Source of the DNA: Pseudomonas costantinii
GTDB lineage: Bacteria > Pseudomonadota > Gammaproteobacteria > Pseudomonadales > Pseudomonadaceae
Direction of reading: 5' to 3'
DNA: 64,000 nt
Assembly (NCBI RefSeq): GCF_001870435.1
Contig: NZ_MDDR01000020.1
Span: 62,001 to 126,000 of the forward strand
Shown here: positions 1-10,900 of the stretch, in pieces
How the letters are laid out: each line of letters starts with the position of its first letter
Position numbering within the stretch: position 1 is the stretch's first letter
The notes under the pieces: generated by a model
What the model was told of the DNA's origin: nothing
The model's database searches: none
The model's input: the letters and a program-made list of their open reading frames with translations, nothing else
Made by a program: the position numbers and the translations under genes

Positions 1-22
1 TCGCACACAACAAGGAACCCCT

Positions 23-790
23 ATGTCCAAGACAGACCTGTTTGATCTCGATGGCAAAATCGCTTTTGTCTCCGGCGCCAGCCGTGGTATCGGCGAAGCC
101 ATCGCCAAATTGCTGGCCCAGCAAGGCGCCCATGTGATCGTTTCCAGCCGCAAGCTGGAAGGCTGCCAACACGTAGCCGACGCGATCATCGCCGACGGCG
201 GTAAAGCCACCGCCGTTGCGTGCCATATCGGTGAAATGGAGCAGATCACTCAAGTGTTCTCCGGTATCCGCGAGCAGTTCGGCCGCCTGGATATCCTGGT
301 CAACAATGCCGCGACTAATCCACAGTTCTGCAACGTACTGGATACCGACCTCGGTGCATTCCAGAAGACCGTCGATGTGAACATTCGCGGCTACTTCTTC
401 ATGTCGGTGGAAGCCGGCAAGCTAATGCGCGAGAACGGCGGCGGCAGCATCATCAACGTGGCGTCGATCAATGGCATTTCCCCCGGCGTATTCCAGGGTA
501 TCTACTCGGTGACCAAGGCCGCCGTGATCAACATGACCAAGGTGTTCGCCAAGGAATGTGCGGCGTTCGGTATTCGTTGCAACGCCTTGCTGCCGGGCCT
601 GACCGACACCAAGTTTGCCTCGGCGCTGGTGAAGAACGATTCGATCCTGAAAATGGCCCTGGCACAGATCCCGCTCAAGCGTGTGGCTGACCCCAGCGAA
701 ATGGCCGGCGCGGTGTTGTACCTGGCCAGTGACGCATCGAGCTATACCACCGGTATATCGCTGAATGTGGACGGCGGTTTCCTGTCCTGA
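23..790 (+). CDS. SDR family NAD(P)-dependent oxidoreductase
   Basis: This 255-aa protein is a classical short-chain dehydrogenase/reductase. The cofactor-binding GASRGIG motif is at residues 18-24, NNAA at 94-97, the catalytic Ser near 148 and the YxxxK pair at Y161/K165. The C-terminal 'NVDGGF' segment is usual for FabG-like and glucose-dehydrogenase-like SDRs. The ATG follows an AAGGAA ribosome-binding site. The family oxidises or reduces a hydroxyl/keto group with NAD(P); the substrate cannot be read from the sequence. The gene converges on the AhpD-like gene, whose stop abuts its own. It may be the last gene of an operon that begins left of the window. Confidence 0.9.
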   Translation: MSKTDLFDLDGKIAFVSGASRGIGEAIAKLLAQQGAHVIVSSRKLEGCQHVADAIIADGGKATAVACHIGEMEQITQVFSGIREQFGRLDILVNNAATNPQFCNVLDTDLGAFQKTVDVNIRGYFFMSVEAGKLMRENGGGSIINVASINGISPGVFQGIYSVTKAAVINMTKVFAKECAAFGIRCNALLPGLTDTKFASALVKNDSILKMALAQIPLKRVADPSEMAGAVLYLASDASSYTTGISLNVDGGFLS

Positions 791-1234
791 TCAAGGGTTC
801 GGCGGTTGCTGGCGAAAGCTCACCGCCAGGCGGTTCCAGCCACTGATGCTGGACACCGCCATGGTCAGGTCCACCAGTTCCTGCTCGCTGAACTCCACGC
901 GCACCGCAGCAAAGAGTTCATCCGAAACGCTTGAAGTCGGCAGCGTCGCCACCGACTCACTCCAGGCCAATGCGGCCTTCTCCCGCGTGCTGAAAAATGG
1001 CGAATCACGCCATACGCACAGCGCAAACAAACGTCGCTCCGTCTCTCCCCGTTGCCGGGCCGCCATCGAGTGCATATCGGTACAAAACCCGCAGTGGTTG
1101 AGTTGCGAGACGCGGATTTTGATCAACTCCAGCAATGGCTTTTCGATGGACAAGTCAAAGGTGCTCGCCTCCAGCATCAACATGCCTTTTAGCGCTTGTG
1201 GTGAGGCAGTGTGGTAATCCAGGCGGGGTTCCAT
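791..1234 (-). CDS. AhpD-like carboxymuconolactone decarboxylase family protein
   Basis: The 147-aa protein carries the AhpD-type redox signature CxxCxxxH (C48, C51, H55) in the context 'LNHCGFCTDMHS'. Members of this alkylhydroperoxidase/carboxymuconolactone decarboxylase group are small helical proteins that reduce peroxides or act as thiol oxidoreductases; many have no defined substrate. The gene is divergent from a MocR-type regulator with about 150 bp between the starts. MocR regulators often control their divergent neighbour, so that link is a reasonable inference. The start ATG at 1234 has a GAGAAC-type ribosome-binding site. Confidence 0.85.
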   Translation of the reverse strand: MEPRLDYHTASPQALKGMLMLEASTFDLSIEKPLLELIKIRVSQLNHCGFCTDMHSMAARQRGETERRLFALCVWRDSPFFSTREKAALAWSESVATLPTSSVSDELFAAVRVEFSEQELVDLTMAVSSISGWNRLAVSFRQQPPNP

Positions 1235-1387
1235 GGGCAGTTCTCGGGCAACGGATACAATGGCAACCCAGCCTAGAGCCCGCGAGACATCAGCCCTATA
1301 GCCAATCGGACGGTTTATCGAGAGACCATTTTGAGCGAATCACGCGAGCGAGTAATCTTGGCGCAGATCGAAGCCTTGGGATGAAAT

Positions 1388-2821
1388 ATGGAACTGCACG
1401 TGGTGATCAACGGCCGCAAGGACCTGGCCGACCAACTGTACCGGCAGTTGCGCGAAGCTATCGCGTCCGGGCGCCTGACCGCCGGTGCGCAACTGCCTCC
1501 CAGCCGTTTGCTGGCCGAGCAGTTGGGGGTGTCACGCAAGACCGTGTCCGACACCTACGCCACCCTGACCTACGAAGGCCTGCTGGTGGGCAAGACCGGC
1601 CGCGGCACCTTCGTCAACGCCCACGCGCCGCAGGCCGAACGCCTGCAAACCGCCACCGACCTGGCCTGCGCCTCCAACCTGGCTAAATGGGCGGCACTGC
1701 CCTCGCCCATGCGCCACCCTACACGCGACAGCACCTTGCGCTACGAATTTATCGGCGGCGCCACCTCACGCAATCAATTTCCCCAAGATGAATGGCGGCG
1801 CTGCACCCAGGACGCCTTGCGCCGTATCGCGCAGAACAGCGGCTTTTACAGCCAGCCTGAAGGGCTGCCGGCGCTGCGCGAGGCCATCGCCGGGCATATC
1901 GCATTTTCCCGTGGGGTGAAATGCCGCGCCGACAGCATCGTGGTCACCAATGGCGCGCAACAGGCGCTGGACTTGATCGCCCGTGTGGTGCTGGAACCGG
2001 GCAGCATTGTCGCCATGGAAGACCCCGGCTACAGCCCGGCGCGCCAGTTGTTCATGGCGATGGGGGCCAAGGTTGCCGGTATACCCGTCGACGAACAGGG
2101 CATCCAGGTCGATAGAATCCCCGATGGCACCCGGCTGATCTATGTGACGCCGTCCCACCAATTCCCGCTCGGCATGCCCATGAGCCTGTCGCGGCGCGAA
2201 GCCTTGCTGGCGCGGGCTTTCGAGCTGGGGGCGATCATCATTGAAGATGACTACGACAGCGAGTTCCGCTACGAAGGCCGCCCCACCGACTCCCTGCAAA
2301 GCATGGACACGCGGGGCGTAGTCACCTACGTCGGGACTTTCTCGAAAACCCTGCTGCCCGAACTACGCCTGGGTTACACCGTACTGCCGCCAGCCATTTA
2401 CGGCGCGGTGCTCAAGGCCAAGCAACTGACCGATCAGCACAGCTCCACGCTGGCGCAATGGGCACTGGCCAAGTTCATCAACGAAGGTTATCTGCTCAAG
2501 CATATCCGCCGCTGCCATGCGGTGTACGCCGGGCGCCGCGAGCGTATTTTGCAGCGGCTGGCGGGTGACTTGTCACCCTGGTTCGAAGCAGTGCCCACCG
2601 TGGCCGGGTTCCATATGGCGGCGCTGTGCAAGGTGCCGGTGAATATCCCATTGCTGATGGCGTTGGCACGCCAGGTGGAAGTGGGGTTGTACCCGGTGGA
2701 TGTGTTCTTTCATGACGCGCCGGTAAGGTCCGGCCTGATCATTGGTTTTGGTGCAATCGAGTTGCTCGACATCGACCCTGCCTTGGACAGGGTGCGCGAG
2801 ATTCTCCAGCAGATTGGCTAG
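1388..2821 (+). CDS. MocR/PdxR-type transcriptional regulator (GntR HTH fused to aminotransferase domain)
   Basis: The 477-aa protein has a GntR winged helix (about residues 14-76, with 'LAEQLGVSRKTVSDTYATL') joined by a linker to a fold-type I aminotransferase-like domain (about 115-470). PLP-site features are visible: EDDYDSE at 287-293, and K320 in 'GTFSKTLLPELRLGY', the lysine expected to hold PLP. MocR proteins sense PLP or an amine/amino-acid adduct and regulate nearby genes, often divergent ones. Here the divergent gene is AhpD-like and the downstream gene is a secreted cupin, so both are candidate targets. The ribosome-binding site before the ATG is weak. Confidence 0.9.
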   Translation: MELHVVINGRKDLADQLYRQLREAIASGRLTAGAQLPPSRLLAEQLGVSRKTVSDTYATLTYEGLLVGKTGRGTFVNAHAPQAERLQTATDLACASNLAKWAALPSPMRHPTRDSTLRYEFIGGATSRNQFPQDEWRRCTQDALRRIAQNSGFYSQPEGLPALREAIAGHIAFSRGVKCRADSIVVTNGAQQALDLIARVVLEPGSIVAMEDPGYSPARQLFMAMGAKVAGIPVDEQGIQVDRIPDGTRLIYVTPSHQFPLGMPMSLSRREALLARAFELGAIIIEDDYDSEFRYEGRPTDSLQSMDTRGVVTYVGTFSKTLLPELRLGYTVLPPAIYGAVLKAKQLTDQHSSTLAQWALAKFINEGYLLKHIRRCHAVYAGRRERILQRLAGDLSPWFEAVPTVAGFHMAALCKVPVNIPLLMALARQVEVGLYPVDVFFHDAPVRSGLIIGFGAIELLDIDPALDRVREILQQIG

Positions 2822-2905
2822 GTGGTTTTCCGCAGGATTGGTCATTGGTCACCTACACCCTGCGGCGTAGGGTGAAGCGGTCTCGAACCAAACGGAACCC
2901 GCATC

Positions 2906-3307
2906 ATGAAACGACTGCTCGCTACCACGCTGATGCTCGCCTCACTCAGCGCCTTCGCCCATGAACCGGTCTACAACCAGGAATCGATCAAGGTGCTGCA
3001 AGAGCACGCCTTGACCAATGTGCCCGGCAAAAAAACCATCATGCTCACGGTGGACTACGCCCCCGGCCAGGCCACTGTGCCCCACAGCCACACTGGCACC
3101 GCCGTAGCGTATGTGCTGGAAGGTGAAATCACTTCACGGGTCAACGATGAAAAAGCGATTACCTACAAGGTGGGTGAGTCGTTCTACGAACCGGCCGGTT
3201 CGCGGCACTTTGAATCGAGCAATGCCAGCCAGACCAAGCCCGCCAAGCTGCTGGTGGTAATGGTGCTGGATGACAAGGCTGAGGTGCTGACGCCTCTGCC
3301 ACAGTAA
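2906..3307 (+). CDS. Periplasmic/secreted cupin-domain protein
   Basis: The 133-aa protein has a signal peptide (residues 1-18, cleavage near AFA-HEP) and a single cupin domain. Cupin motif 1 includes H60 and H62 with E72/E74, and motif 2 is 'GESFYEPAGSRHFESSN' with H101, so a metal site is plausible. Small exported cupins of this kind are of unknown function; some resemble dioxygenases or sugar-binding proteins. It lies 84 bp after the MocR gene on the same strand and could be co-transcribed or regulated by it. A GGAAC sequence precedes the ATG. Confidence 0.85.
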   Translation: MKRLLATTLMLASLSAFAHEPVYNQESIKVLQEHALTNVPGKKTIMLTVDYAPGQATVPHSHTGTAVAYVLEGEITSRVNDEKAITYKVGESFYEPAGSRHFESSNASQTKPAKLLVVMVLDDKAEVLTPLPQ

Positions 3308-3338
3308 TCAGCCACACCACAAAATCAATCTCAGAGAG

Positions 3339-3968
3339 TCAGGGGCGTTTGAACTGGCGGCGCAAGTCTTCGATCTGTGATCGGCACACGCAGCCTTCCA
3401 AGTGATCATTAACCATCCCCATCGCCTGCATCAGCGCATACATCGTGGTCGGGCCGACATAGGTCCAGCCGCGTTTCTTCAAGGCTTTCGACAAGCGCAC
3501 CGAAGCCGGTGATGTTGGGTTGGCTGTCCAATAAGCCATATCCAGCACCGCCGGGCGTTCCTCATCACTCGGTTCAAACGCCCATAACCAACGCGCCAAC
3601 GAACCGGTTTCATCCACCAATTCGCAGGCCCTGCGCGCATTGTTAATGGTGGACACGATCTTCGCGCGATTGCGCACGATGCCCGGGTCATTCATCAACC
3701 GTTCGATATCCGCCTCGCCGTACTGCGCCACCCTTCGAAAATCAAAGCCCTCAAACGCCACTCGGAACTGCTCGCGCTTGCGCAAGATAGTGATCCACGC
3801 CATGCCCGCCTGAAAACCTTCCAGGCAGATCTTCTCGTACAACTGGATATCGTCGGCCACCGGCACGCCCCACTCGTGGTCGTGGTAGCGCGGGTATTCG
3901 GCCGCGGCCGTGCGCCAAGTGCAGTGGGTTTGCCCTGTTTCATCGGTGGTCAGTCCTGCAGTGTCCAT
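3339..3968 (-). CDS. tag: DNA-3-methyladenine glycosylase I
   Basis: The 209-aa protein matches E. coli Tag by recalled motifs: 'YHDHEWGVP' near residues 28-36, 'ICLEGFQAGMAWITILRKRE' around 47-66 (E50 in the region of the catalytic acid), 'LSKALKKRGWTYVGPTTMYALMQAMG', and the C-terminal zinc-binding 'NDHLEGCVC' with H-x3-C. Together with C16 and an N-terminal His these would form the zinc 'snap' of the family. The enzyme removes 3-methyladenine from alkylated DNA in base-excision repair. It is a single gene on the minus strand, convergent with the cupin gene. Confidence 0.95.
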   Translation of the reverse strand: MDTAGLTTDETGQTHCTWRTAAAEYPRYHDHEWGVPVADDIQLYEKICLEGFQAGMAWITILRKREQFRVAFEGFDFRRVAQYGEADIERLMNDPGIVRNRAKIVSTINNARRACELVDETGSLARWLWAFEPSDEERPAVLDMAYWTANPTSPASVRLSKALKKRGWTYVGPTTMYALMQAMGMVNDHLEGCVCRSQIEDLRRQFKRP

Positions 3969-4131
3969 CCATCACCTCACGTATCAAGCGGCGGATGATA
4001 AGCGAAAAAAATTCCACCCCGTCAACCGCTCAAGCACCGCACTTGGCGAGCAACTGGTCAGACCGGAACCTGTCAACCAACGAATAATGACTTGTGATTT
4101 CAAAAAAACCCGGCGTAGACTGGCCCCGCAC

Positions 4132-4151
4132 TGGACTTACCGGTAAGACCA
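4132..4151. promoter_or_regulatory. Near-perfect 20-bp palindrome upstream of dctA-like gene (candidate FadR/GntR operator)
   Basis: TGGACTTACCGGTAAGACCA is a palindrome with one mismatched pair, centred about 60 bp before the symporter ATG. TGGT-n-ACCA-like dyads are usual operators for FCD-type GntR regulators such as LldR and PdhR. Two such regulators are encoded just downstream of the symporter. Binding is inferred, not shown. Confidence 0.6.
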
Positions 4152-4200
4152 CAACAATTAAGCCCTGGAACCACCAGGGCACCGAATAGAGATCCCTCCC

Positions 4201-5511
<1,311 letters not shown>

Positions 5512-5536
5512 TTCGCTCCTGAGGACAACACAAATC

Positions 5537-5570
5537 CAATGTGGGAGCTGGCTTGCCTGCTCCCACATTG
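5537..5570. repeat. Compact REP-type hairpin (possible terminator)
   Basis: A perfect 12-bp inverted repeat (CAATGTGGGAGC ... GCTCCCACATTG) surrounds a 10-nt 'TGGCTTGCCT' loop. It has the sequence of the 'gtgggagctggcttgcc' REP family found elsewhere in this window. It lies 25 bp after the symporter stop and may help end its transcript. Confidence 0.7.
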
Positions 5571-5613
5571 ATTGAGATTGAATATGTACTCGAAACTTAA
5601 AGGAGGCGTAGAC

Positions 5614-6315
5614 GTGATCAGCACCTCAACCGTCGTCAATTCAGTGGTAGAAAAACTGCGCGCCGCCCTGGCGCGGGGCCAGTGGCGCCGTGGCGAAATG
5701 CTGCCCGGCCAGCGTGAACTGGCCGAACAGATGGGCATCAGCCGCCCCAGCCTGCGCGAAGCGGTGATTGTGCTGGAAACCCTCGGTCTGGTGCGCTCCA
5801 TGCCCGGCAAAGGCGTGGTGGTGTTGGAAACCAGCGTCAGCGAACCGCAATCCAGCGACGCCGTGGCCGACGCCAGCCTCGAAGATATCCTGCAACTGCG
5901 CTACACCCTCGAGCCGTTCATTGTTGGCCTGGTGGCCCAATCGATCAGCAGCAAAGAGGTCGGCCAATTGCGCCTGACCCTGATGGACATGCGCGAAGCC
6001 CTGGATGCCGAGGACGCCGAAGCGGGAATGAACGCCTACATCGGCTTCCATGAAGAGCTGTTCGCCCTCACCTCCAACCCGATCTTTCAGAACGTGGTGC
6101 AACAAACCAGCAACGCCCTCAAGCAAAGTGCCCAAGTGCTGCGCAACTCGCCCGAACACCTGGCGGAACGCTTGCAGGAAAACGAAGCCGTGGTGCGCGC
6201 CATCCGCAGCAAAAACAGCGCGCTGGCCAGTGCAGAAATGCGTCGGCACATCCTTCAGGAAGGCCTGCGTGTGGGTATTCGCTTGAACATCCCGGACGAC
6301 CATCTGGGCAGCTGA
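5614..6315 (+). CDS. FadR-subfamily GntR transcriptional regulator (FCD domain)
   Basis: The start is taken as GTG at 5614 because AGGAGG lies 7 nt upstream (5601-5606); this gives 233 aa. The N-terminal winged helix (about residues 5-72, 'GQRELAEQMGISRPSLREAVIVLETLGLV') is followed by an FCD ligand domain (about 90-225) with conserved His/Glu positions that usually bind metal and a carboxylate effector. Regulators of this type commonly respond to lactate, glycolate, pyruvate or other organic acids. Its place directly after a dicarboxylate symporter, and the upstream 20-bp dyad, suggest that it controls that transporter. Confidence 0.88.
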   Translation: MISTSTVVNSVVEKLRAALARGQWRRGEMLPGQRELAEQMGISRPSLREAVIVLETLGLVRSMPGKGVVVLETSVSEPQSSDAVADASLEDILQLRYTLEPFIVGLVAQSISSKEVGQLRLTLMDMREALDAEDAEAGMNAYIGFHEELFALTSNPIFQNVVQQTSNALKQSAQVLRNSPEHLAERLQENEAVVRAIRSKNSALASAEMRRHILQEGLRVGIRLNIPDDHLGS

Positions 6316-6332
6316 TTTATTGGAGACAGGCC

Positions 6333-7046
6333 ATGACCGCCCACGCGCTGCAACGCAACTCACCCGCCACCACCCTGCCCGCCATGCGCCTGGTGGCCGG
6401 TAAAAAGCCGTCGGTGGACGATATCTACCCACGGCTGTTCGACGCCATTCTTGAACAACGCATCGCGCCCGCCAGCCGCTTTACCGAAGAAAGCCTGGGC
6501 GAAACCTTTGGTGTGAGCCGCAGCGTGATTCGCCGCGTATTGGCCAAGCTGTCCCATCAACAAGTGATTATCCTGCGGCCCAACCAGCGCGCCCAGGTGG
6601 CTGCGCCGGATGCGCAGCAGACGCAACAGATTCTCGAAGCCCGTCGGATGACGGAGATTACTGTTGTGCAACTGGCCTGTGCGCAGGCCACACCGACGCA
6701 GGTTCGCCAATTGCGCGAGCTGATTGCGCGGGAACGCGAGTGCATCGAGCGGGATCAACGTGGGCCTGCAATTCGGCTGTCCGGGGAGTTCCATCTGCAA
6801 TTGGCAGCGATTGCCGGCAATGCGCCGCTGGCGCAGTTTCTGAATAGTTTGGTGCCGTTGACGTCGTTGGTCATTGCCCAATATGAAGCAAAGGCGTGTA
6901 CCTACTGCGCGTGGCAGGAGCATATGGCGATTGTTGAGGCAGTCGAACAAAGGAACGTAATCAGCGCAGTCAACCTGATGACTCAGCACTTGGATCATCT
7001 GGAGGCCAAACTCCTGAGGCGCGACACGCGGTATTGCACGTCCTGA
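6333..7046 (+). CDS. GntR family transcriptional regulator (FCD domain), second of a tandem pair
   Basis: The 237-aa protein has a winged helix with 'TEESLGETFGVSRSVIRRVLAKLSHQQVIILRPNQRAQVA' at about residues 50-92 and a C-terminal FCD-like helical domain (about 100-225, including 'LSGEFHLQLAAIAGN'). It starts 17 nt after the previous regulator's stop, with GGAGA upstream, so the two are probably in one transcript. The two FCD regulators are not close copies: the HTH regions differ throughout. The effector is unknown. Controlling the same dctA-like locus in response to a second ligand is one possibility. Confidence 0.85.
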   Translation: MTAHALQRNSPATTLPAMRLVAGKKPSVDDIYPRLFDAILEQRIAPASRFTEESLGETFGVSRSVIRRVLAKLSHQQVIILRPNQRAQVAAPDAQQTQQILEARRMTEITVVQLACAQATPTQVRQLRELIARERECIERDQRGPAIRLSGEFHLQLAAIAGNAPLAQFLNSLVPLTSLVIAQYEAKACTYCAWQEHMAIVEAVEQRNVISAVNLMTQHLDHLEAKLLRRDTRYCTS

Positions 7047-7153
7047 GGTGTTGCGATTGCACAGGTATTTTGCGAAACGACTGACAGTAAAGGTGGCCGC
7101 TTAGCAGCACAATGACCTCCTCCTGAAAGCCTTACACACGGATAAATACCTCC

Positions 7154-7789
7154 ATGAAAGCCTTCGCCCTTACATTGTTCGCTGCCACGCTCATTGCACA
7201 TTTCGATGCCTATGCACAGACAGGTAACGAGTCAGCGACAGACACTCATGTCATCACTACAGCGCATCCTATGTGGTTGATTGAGCGGCCCTTCCCAGAT
7301 GGGCAGATGTTGGTCGCACGTACCTTAGGTGATAGCACTTACGGTGACGGTGACCACCACGTGAAGGCTAACCTTGTGATCAGCTGTCACCCCCGGAACC
7401 CGGAAGCCGGCCTGACGCTAGAGATCAGCCCGCAATCGCTGGGTTTGAACAGCGATCCATTTGAAGGCAAGGATGCCAGCGCAAATGGGCCACTGCGGAT
7501 CACGATGGGAACACGCCCAGCCGTCGATCACTTGGTAAATGGCTTCTGGTATTACGGCGGGCCTTTCCAGATCGGTCTGGTTTTTGCGCTCAGCACCTCC
7601 GTCCCGCGAGATGAATTAACCTATTGGGCCAGCGATGCCTCACGGGGGCAAACACTGGCACTTTCGTTAGCACCCGCCACCGAGGGCGGCAAGCCGCTGA
7701 CGGCATCGTTCACATTGCCGGCAAACAACAACGGGCTGAAAAAAGCCATCCTGCCTTGCCTGGGTCCTGACGGCGCAGCTACACGCTAA
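7154..7789 (+). CDS. Secreted protein of unknown function
   Basis: The 211-aa product begins with a clear Sec signal peptide (residues 1 to about 21, ending AYA-QTG). The mature part has two cysteines ('VISCHP' and 'ILPCLG') that could form one disulfide, and is rich in beta-prone stretches. I do not recognise a family. The gene stands alone between the GntR pair and a strong terminator that belongs to the opposite strand. Its codon choice appears slightly less GC-biased than its neighbours'. The ribosome-binding site is weak (ATAAATACCTCC before ATG). Confidence 0.7.
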   Translation: MKAFALTLFAATLIAHFDAYAQTGNESATDTHVITTAHPMWLIERPFPDGQMLVARTLGDSTYGDGDHHVKANLVISCHPRNPEAGLTLEISPQSLGLNSDPFEGKDASANGPLRITMGTRPAVDHLVNGFWYYGGPFQIGLVFALSTSVPRDELTYWASDASRGQTLALSLAPATEGGKPLTASFTLPANNNGLKKAILPCLGPDGAATR

Positions 7790-7828
7790 CGTTTGAGATC
7801 GCACACCCTGCCTGAACCGCCGCTATCG

Positions 7829-7850
7829 CAGGCAAGTCAGCTCCCACAGT
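7829..7850. repeat. REP half-site
   Basis: The segment 'gcaggcaagtcagctcccaca' is the reverse-complement half of the REP hairpin seen intact at 27174-27243. No matching second arm is present here. Confidence 0.45.
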
Positions 7851-7883
7851 TGTAATGCAGTGTTTGATAAATAGCGTGCCAAC

Positions 7884-7919
7884 AAAAAGCCCCCGTATCT
7901 CACGATACGGGGGCTTTTG
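7884..7919 (-). terminator. Rho-independent terminator of NAD-glutamate dehydrogenase gene
   Basis: An 11-bp perfect GC-rich stem (arms 7889-7899 and 7904-7914) closes a 4-nt TCAC loop, with A/T runs on both sides. Read on the minus strand the second arm is followed by TTTTTGTT. It begins 14 nt after the glutamate dehydrogenase stop. The flanking runs could also let it act on the plus strand. Confidence 0.9.
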
Positions 7920-7932
7920 TTTTACCGAGGGA

Positions 7933-10900
7933 TCAAGCCGGTTGCAGCACCGACTGACCGCTCAACGCCAAGTCCAGCAACTCACGGTTGGCGACCGCAT
8001 ACATGGCGTAGTCCGTGCCGACCGCAGCACGGATTTCCACCATCATTGCGCGCCAGCGATCGGCCATGTCCTGATGCTGCTCAAGCCACAGGGCTACGCG
8101 AGCTTCCATGTCTTGCGGCGCGTCGGCCATTTGCAGGACAGAGATGGTGATCGCGCGTTGCTGCCAGTCCACGTCGTCGCGGAAGGCTTCGCGAGCCTGG
8201 GCCTGCCAGTTGTTGGCAACCGGCAGATCGCTGATCCGCTGCAGGTACCACGGCAAGTCCAGGGCACTGCCGACGGCGAAGTAGGCCTTGGCCACTTCGG
8301 CGGCGTCATGCCCGGTCACGTCGGCGGCTTCGATGATCGGCAGCAAGGTGTACAGGTGAGTCGTACCTGCAACCATGCGCGCCAACAACTCCGGTACGCC
8401 TGCTTCGGTGTAGGCCTGGTAGCGGGTCTGCCAACCTTCGCGGGTCGGGCCTTCCAGCAGTTCGTCGAGCTTGAGGCCCAGCGCCGCCAGGTGTGGACCG
8501 AAGTGCGCGGTGTCACGCCCAGCATCCTGCTCGTTGCGACGGCTGCGCAGAAACCAGCGTGTAGCGCGGCGGCCCAGACGCATCAGTTCGTCCATCAGCT
8601 CCAGTTGCACGTCGGCGGAAACCTGGTGGTCCAGAGATTCGATCTGACGGAACCAGTGCGGGAGATGGAAGATGTCACGCACGATCACATAAGCGCCGGC
8701 CACGTTCGCCGGGGTCATGCCGGTCGACTCTTTGAGTCGTTGAACGAAGGTGATGCCCATGTGGTTGACCAGGTCGTTGGCGATCTGGGTGCTGACAATC
8801 TCGCGCTTCAGGCGGTGGCGACGCATCGCTTCGCCGAACTTGGCCACCAGGCTCGGAGGGAACGCGGTCTCCATGTCACGGGTCAGGTAGTCGTCATCCG
8901 GCACCAAGGACTTGAGCAACGCTTCCTTGAGGTCGATCTTGCTGTACGAGATCAGCACCGACAGCTCCGGACGGGTCAGGCCCTTACCGGTCGCGGCACG
9001 CTCAGTGAGCTGCTCCTCGGTCGGCAGGTACTCGATGGCACGGTCAAGCTTGCCACGGCTTTCCAGGTCGCTCATCAGGCGCTTGTACTCGGCGGCACGC
9101 TCGTAAGCCTTGCGTGCGGCCAGGGACAGAGCCTGGGTCTGCTTGTAGTTGTTGCCCAACACCAGGCTGCCGACTTCGTCGGTCATGCTCGCCAGCAACT
9201 GGTTACGTTGCTTGTCGGTCATGTCACCGGCCTGCACCACTTCGTTGAGCAGGATCTTGATGTTTACTTCGTGGTCGGAGCAGTCCACACCACCGGCGTT
9301 GTCGATGAAGTCGGTGTTGGAGCCGCCGCCATTGAGGCCGAATTCCACACGACCCAATTGGGTCATGCCGAGGTTACCGCCCTCACCCACCACCTTGCAG
9401 CGCAGCTCGTTGCCGTTCACGCGCAGTGCGTCGTTGGCCTTGTCGCCCACGTCGGCGTGGCTTTCGGTGCTGGCCTTGACGTACGTACCGATGCCGCCGT
9501 TCCACAACAGGTCCACCGGCGCCTTGAGCAAGGCGTTCAGCAGTTCGGTCGGGGTCAGCTTGTCGGCCTGGATGTCGAAGCGCTCTTTCATCTGTGGCGA
9601 GATGGCAATGCTCTTCGCGCTACGCGAGAAGATACCGCCGCCTTCAGACATGATGCTGGTGTCGTAGTCGGTCCAGGCCGAACGCGGCAGATCGAACAGG
9701 CGCTGACGCTCAGCGAAGCTGTTTGCCGGGGTCGGGTTCGGATCGATAAAGATGTGCAGGTGGTTGAAGGCTGCGACCAGTTGCAGCTTGTCGGACATCA
9801 ACAGGCCATTACCGAACACGTCACCGGCCATGTCGCCGACGCCGACCACAGTGATGCTGTCTTCCTGCACATTGATGCCGCGCTCACGGAAGTGACGCTG
9901 CACACCGACCCACGCGCCCTTGGCGGTGATGCCCATTTTCTTGTGGTCGTAACCGGCGGAACCACCGGAAGCGAACGCATCGCCCAGCCAGAAGCCGTAG
10001 TCGATGGCGATGCCGTTGGCGATGTCGGAGAAGGTCGCAGTGCCCTTGTCCGCTGCTACTACCAGGTACGGGTCATCGTCGTCATGACGCACGACGTTGG
10101 CCGGTGGCACCAGGGCGCCGTCTTTCAGGTTGTCGGTGATGTCCAACAGGCCGGAAATGAAGATGCGGTAGCAGGCGATGCCCTCGGCCGCGATCTCGTC
10201 ACGGCTGCCGCCCAATGGCAGGCGACGCGGCAGGAAGCCGCCCTTGGCGCCCACTGGCACGATCACCGAGTTCTTCACTTGCTGGGCTTTTACCAGGCCC
10301 AGCACTTCAGTACGGAAGTCTTCTTCACGGTCGGACCAGCGCAGGCCACCGCGAGCGACGTTACCAAAGCGCAGGTGCACACCTTCGACGCGTGGCGAGT
10401 ACACAAAGATTTCAAACTTCGGCACCGGCTTCGGCAGCTCAGGAATCGCGCGCGGGTCGAACTTGAAGCTGAAGTACGACTTGTTCTGGCCGTTGGCGTC
10501 GGTCTGGTAGAAGTTGGTCCGCAGCGTGGCCTTGATCAGGTCCAGATAGCGACGCAGGATGCGGTCTTCGTTGAGCACCTGAACATCGTCAAGGGCCGTC
10601 AGAATCGCTTGTTCCAGGCGTTGCTGCTTGTCTTCCAGATCATCGGCGGTGAGTTTGCGCGCCAAGTAGAAGCGGGTCTTGAACAACCGGGTCAACTCGC
10701 GGGCGATGTCGGTGTGGTTGTTCAGGGTGCTGGCGATGTAACCCAGGTCGAAGCCCAGGCGGATCTGCTTCAGGTAACGGGCGTAGGCACGCAACAGTGC
10801 CACGTCGCGCCATGGCAGGCCGGCAGTGAGTACCAGACGGTTGAACGCATCGTTTTCGGCATCGCCGTTAACGATGTGCACGAACGCGTCCTGCAGGGTG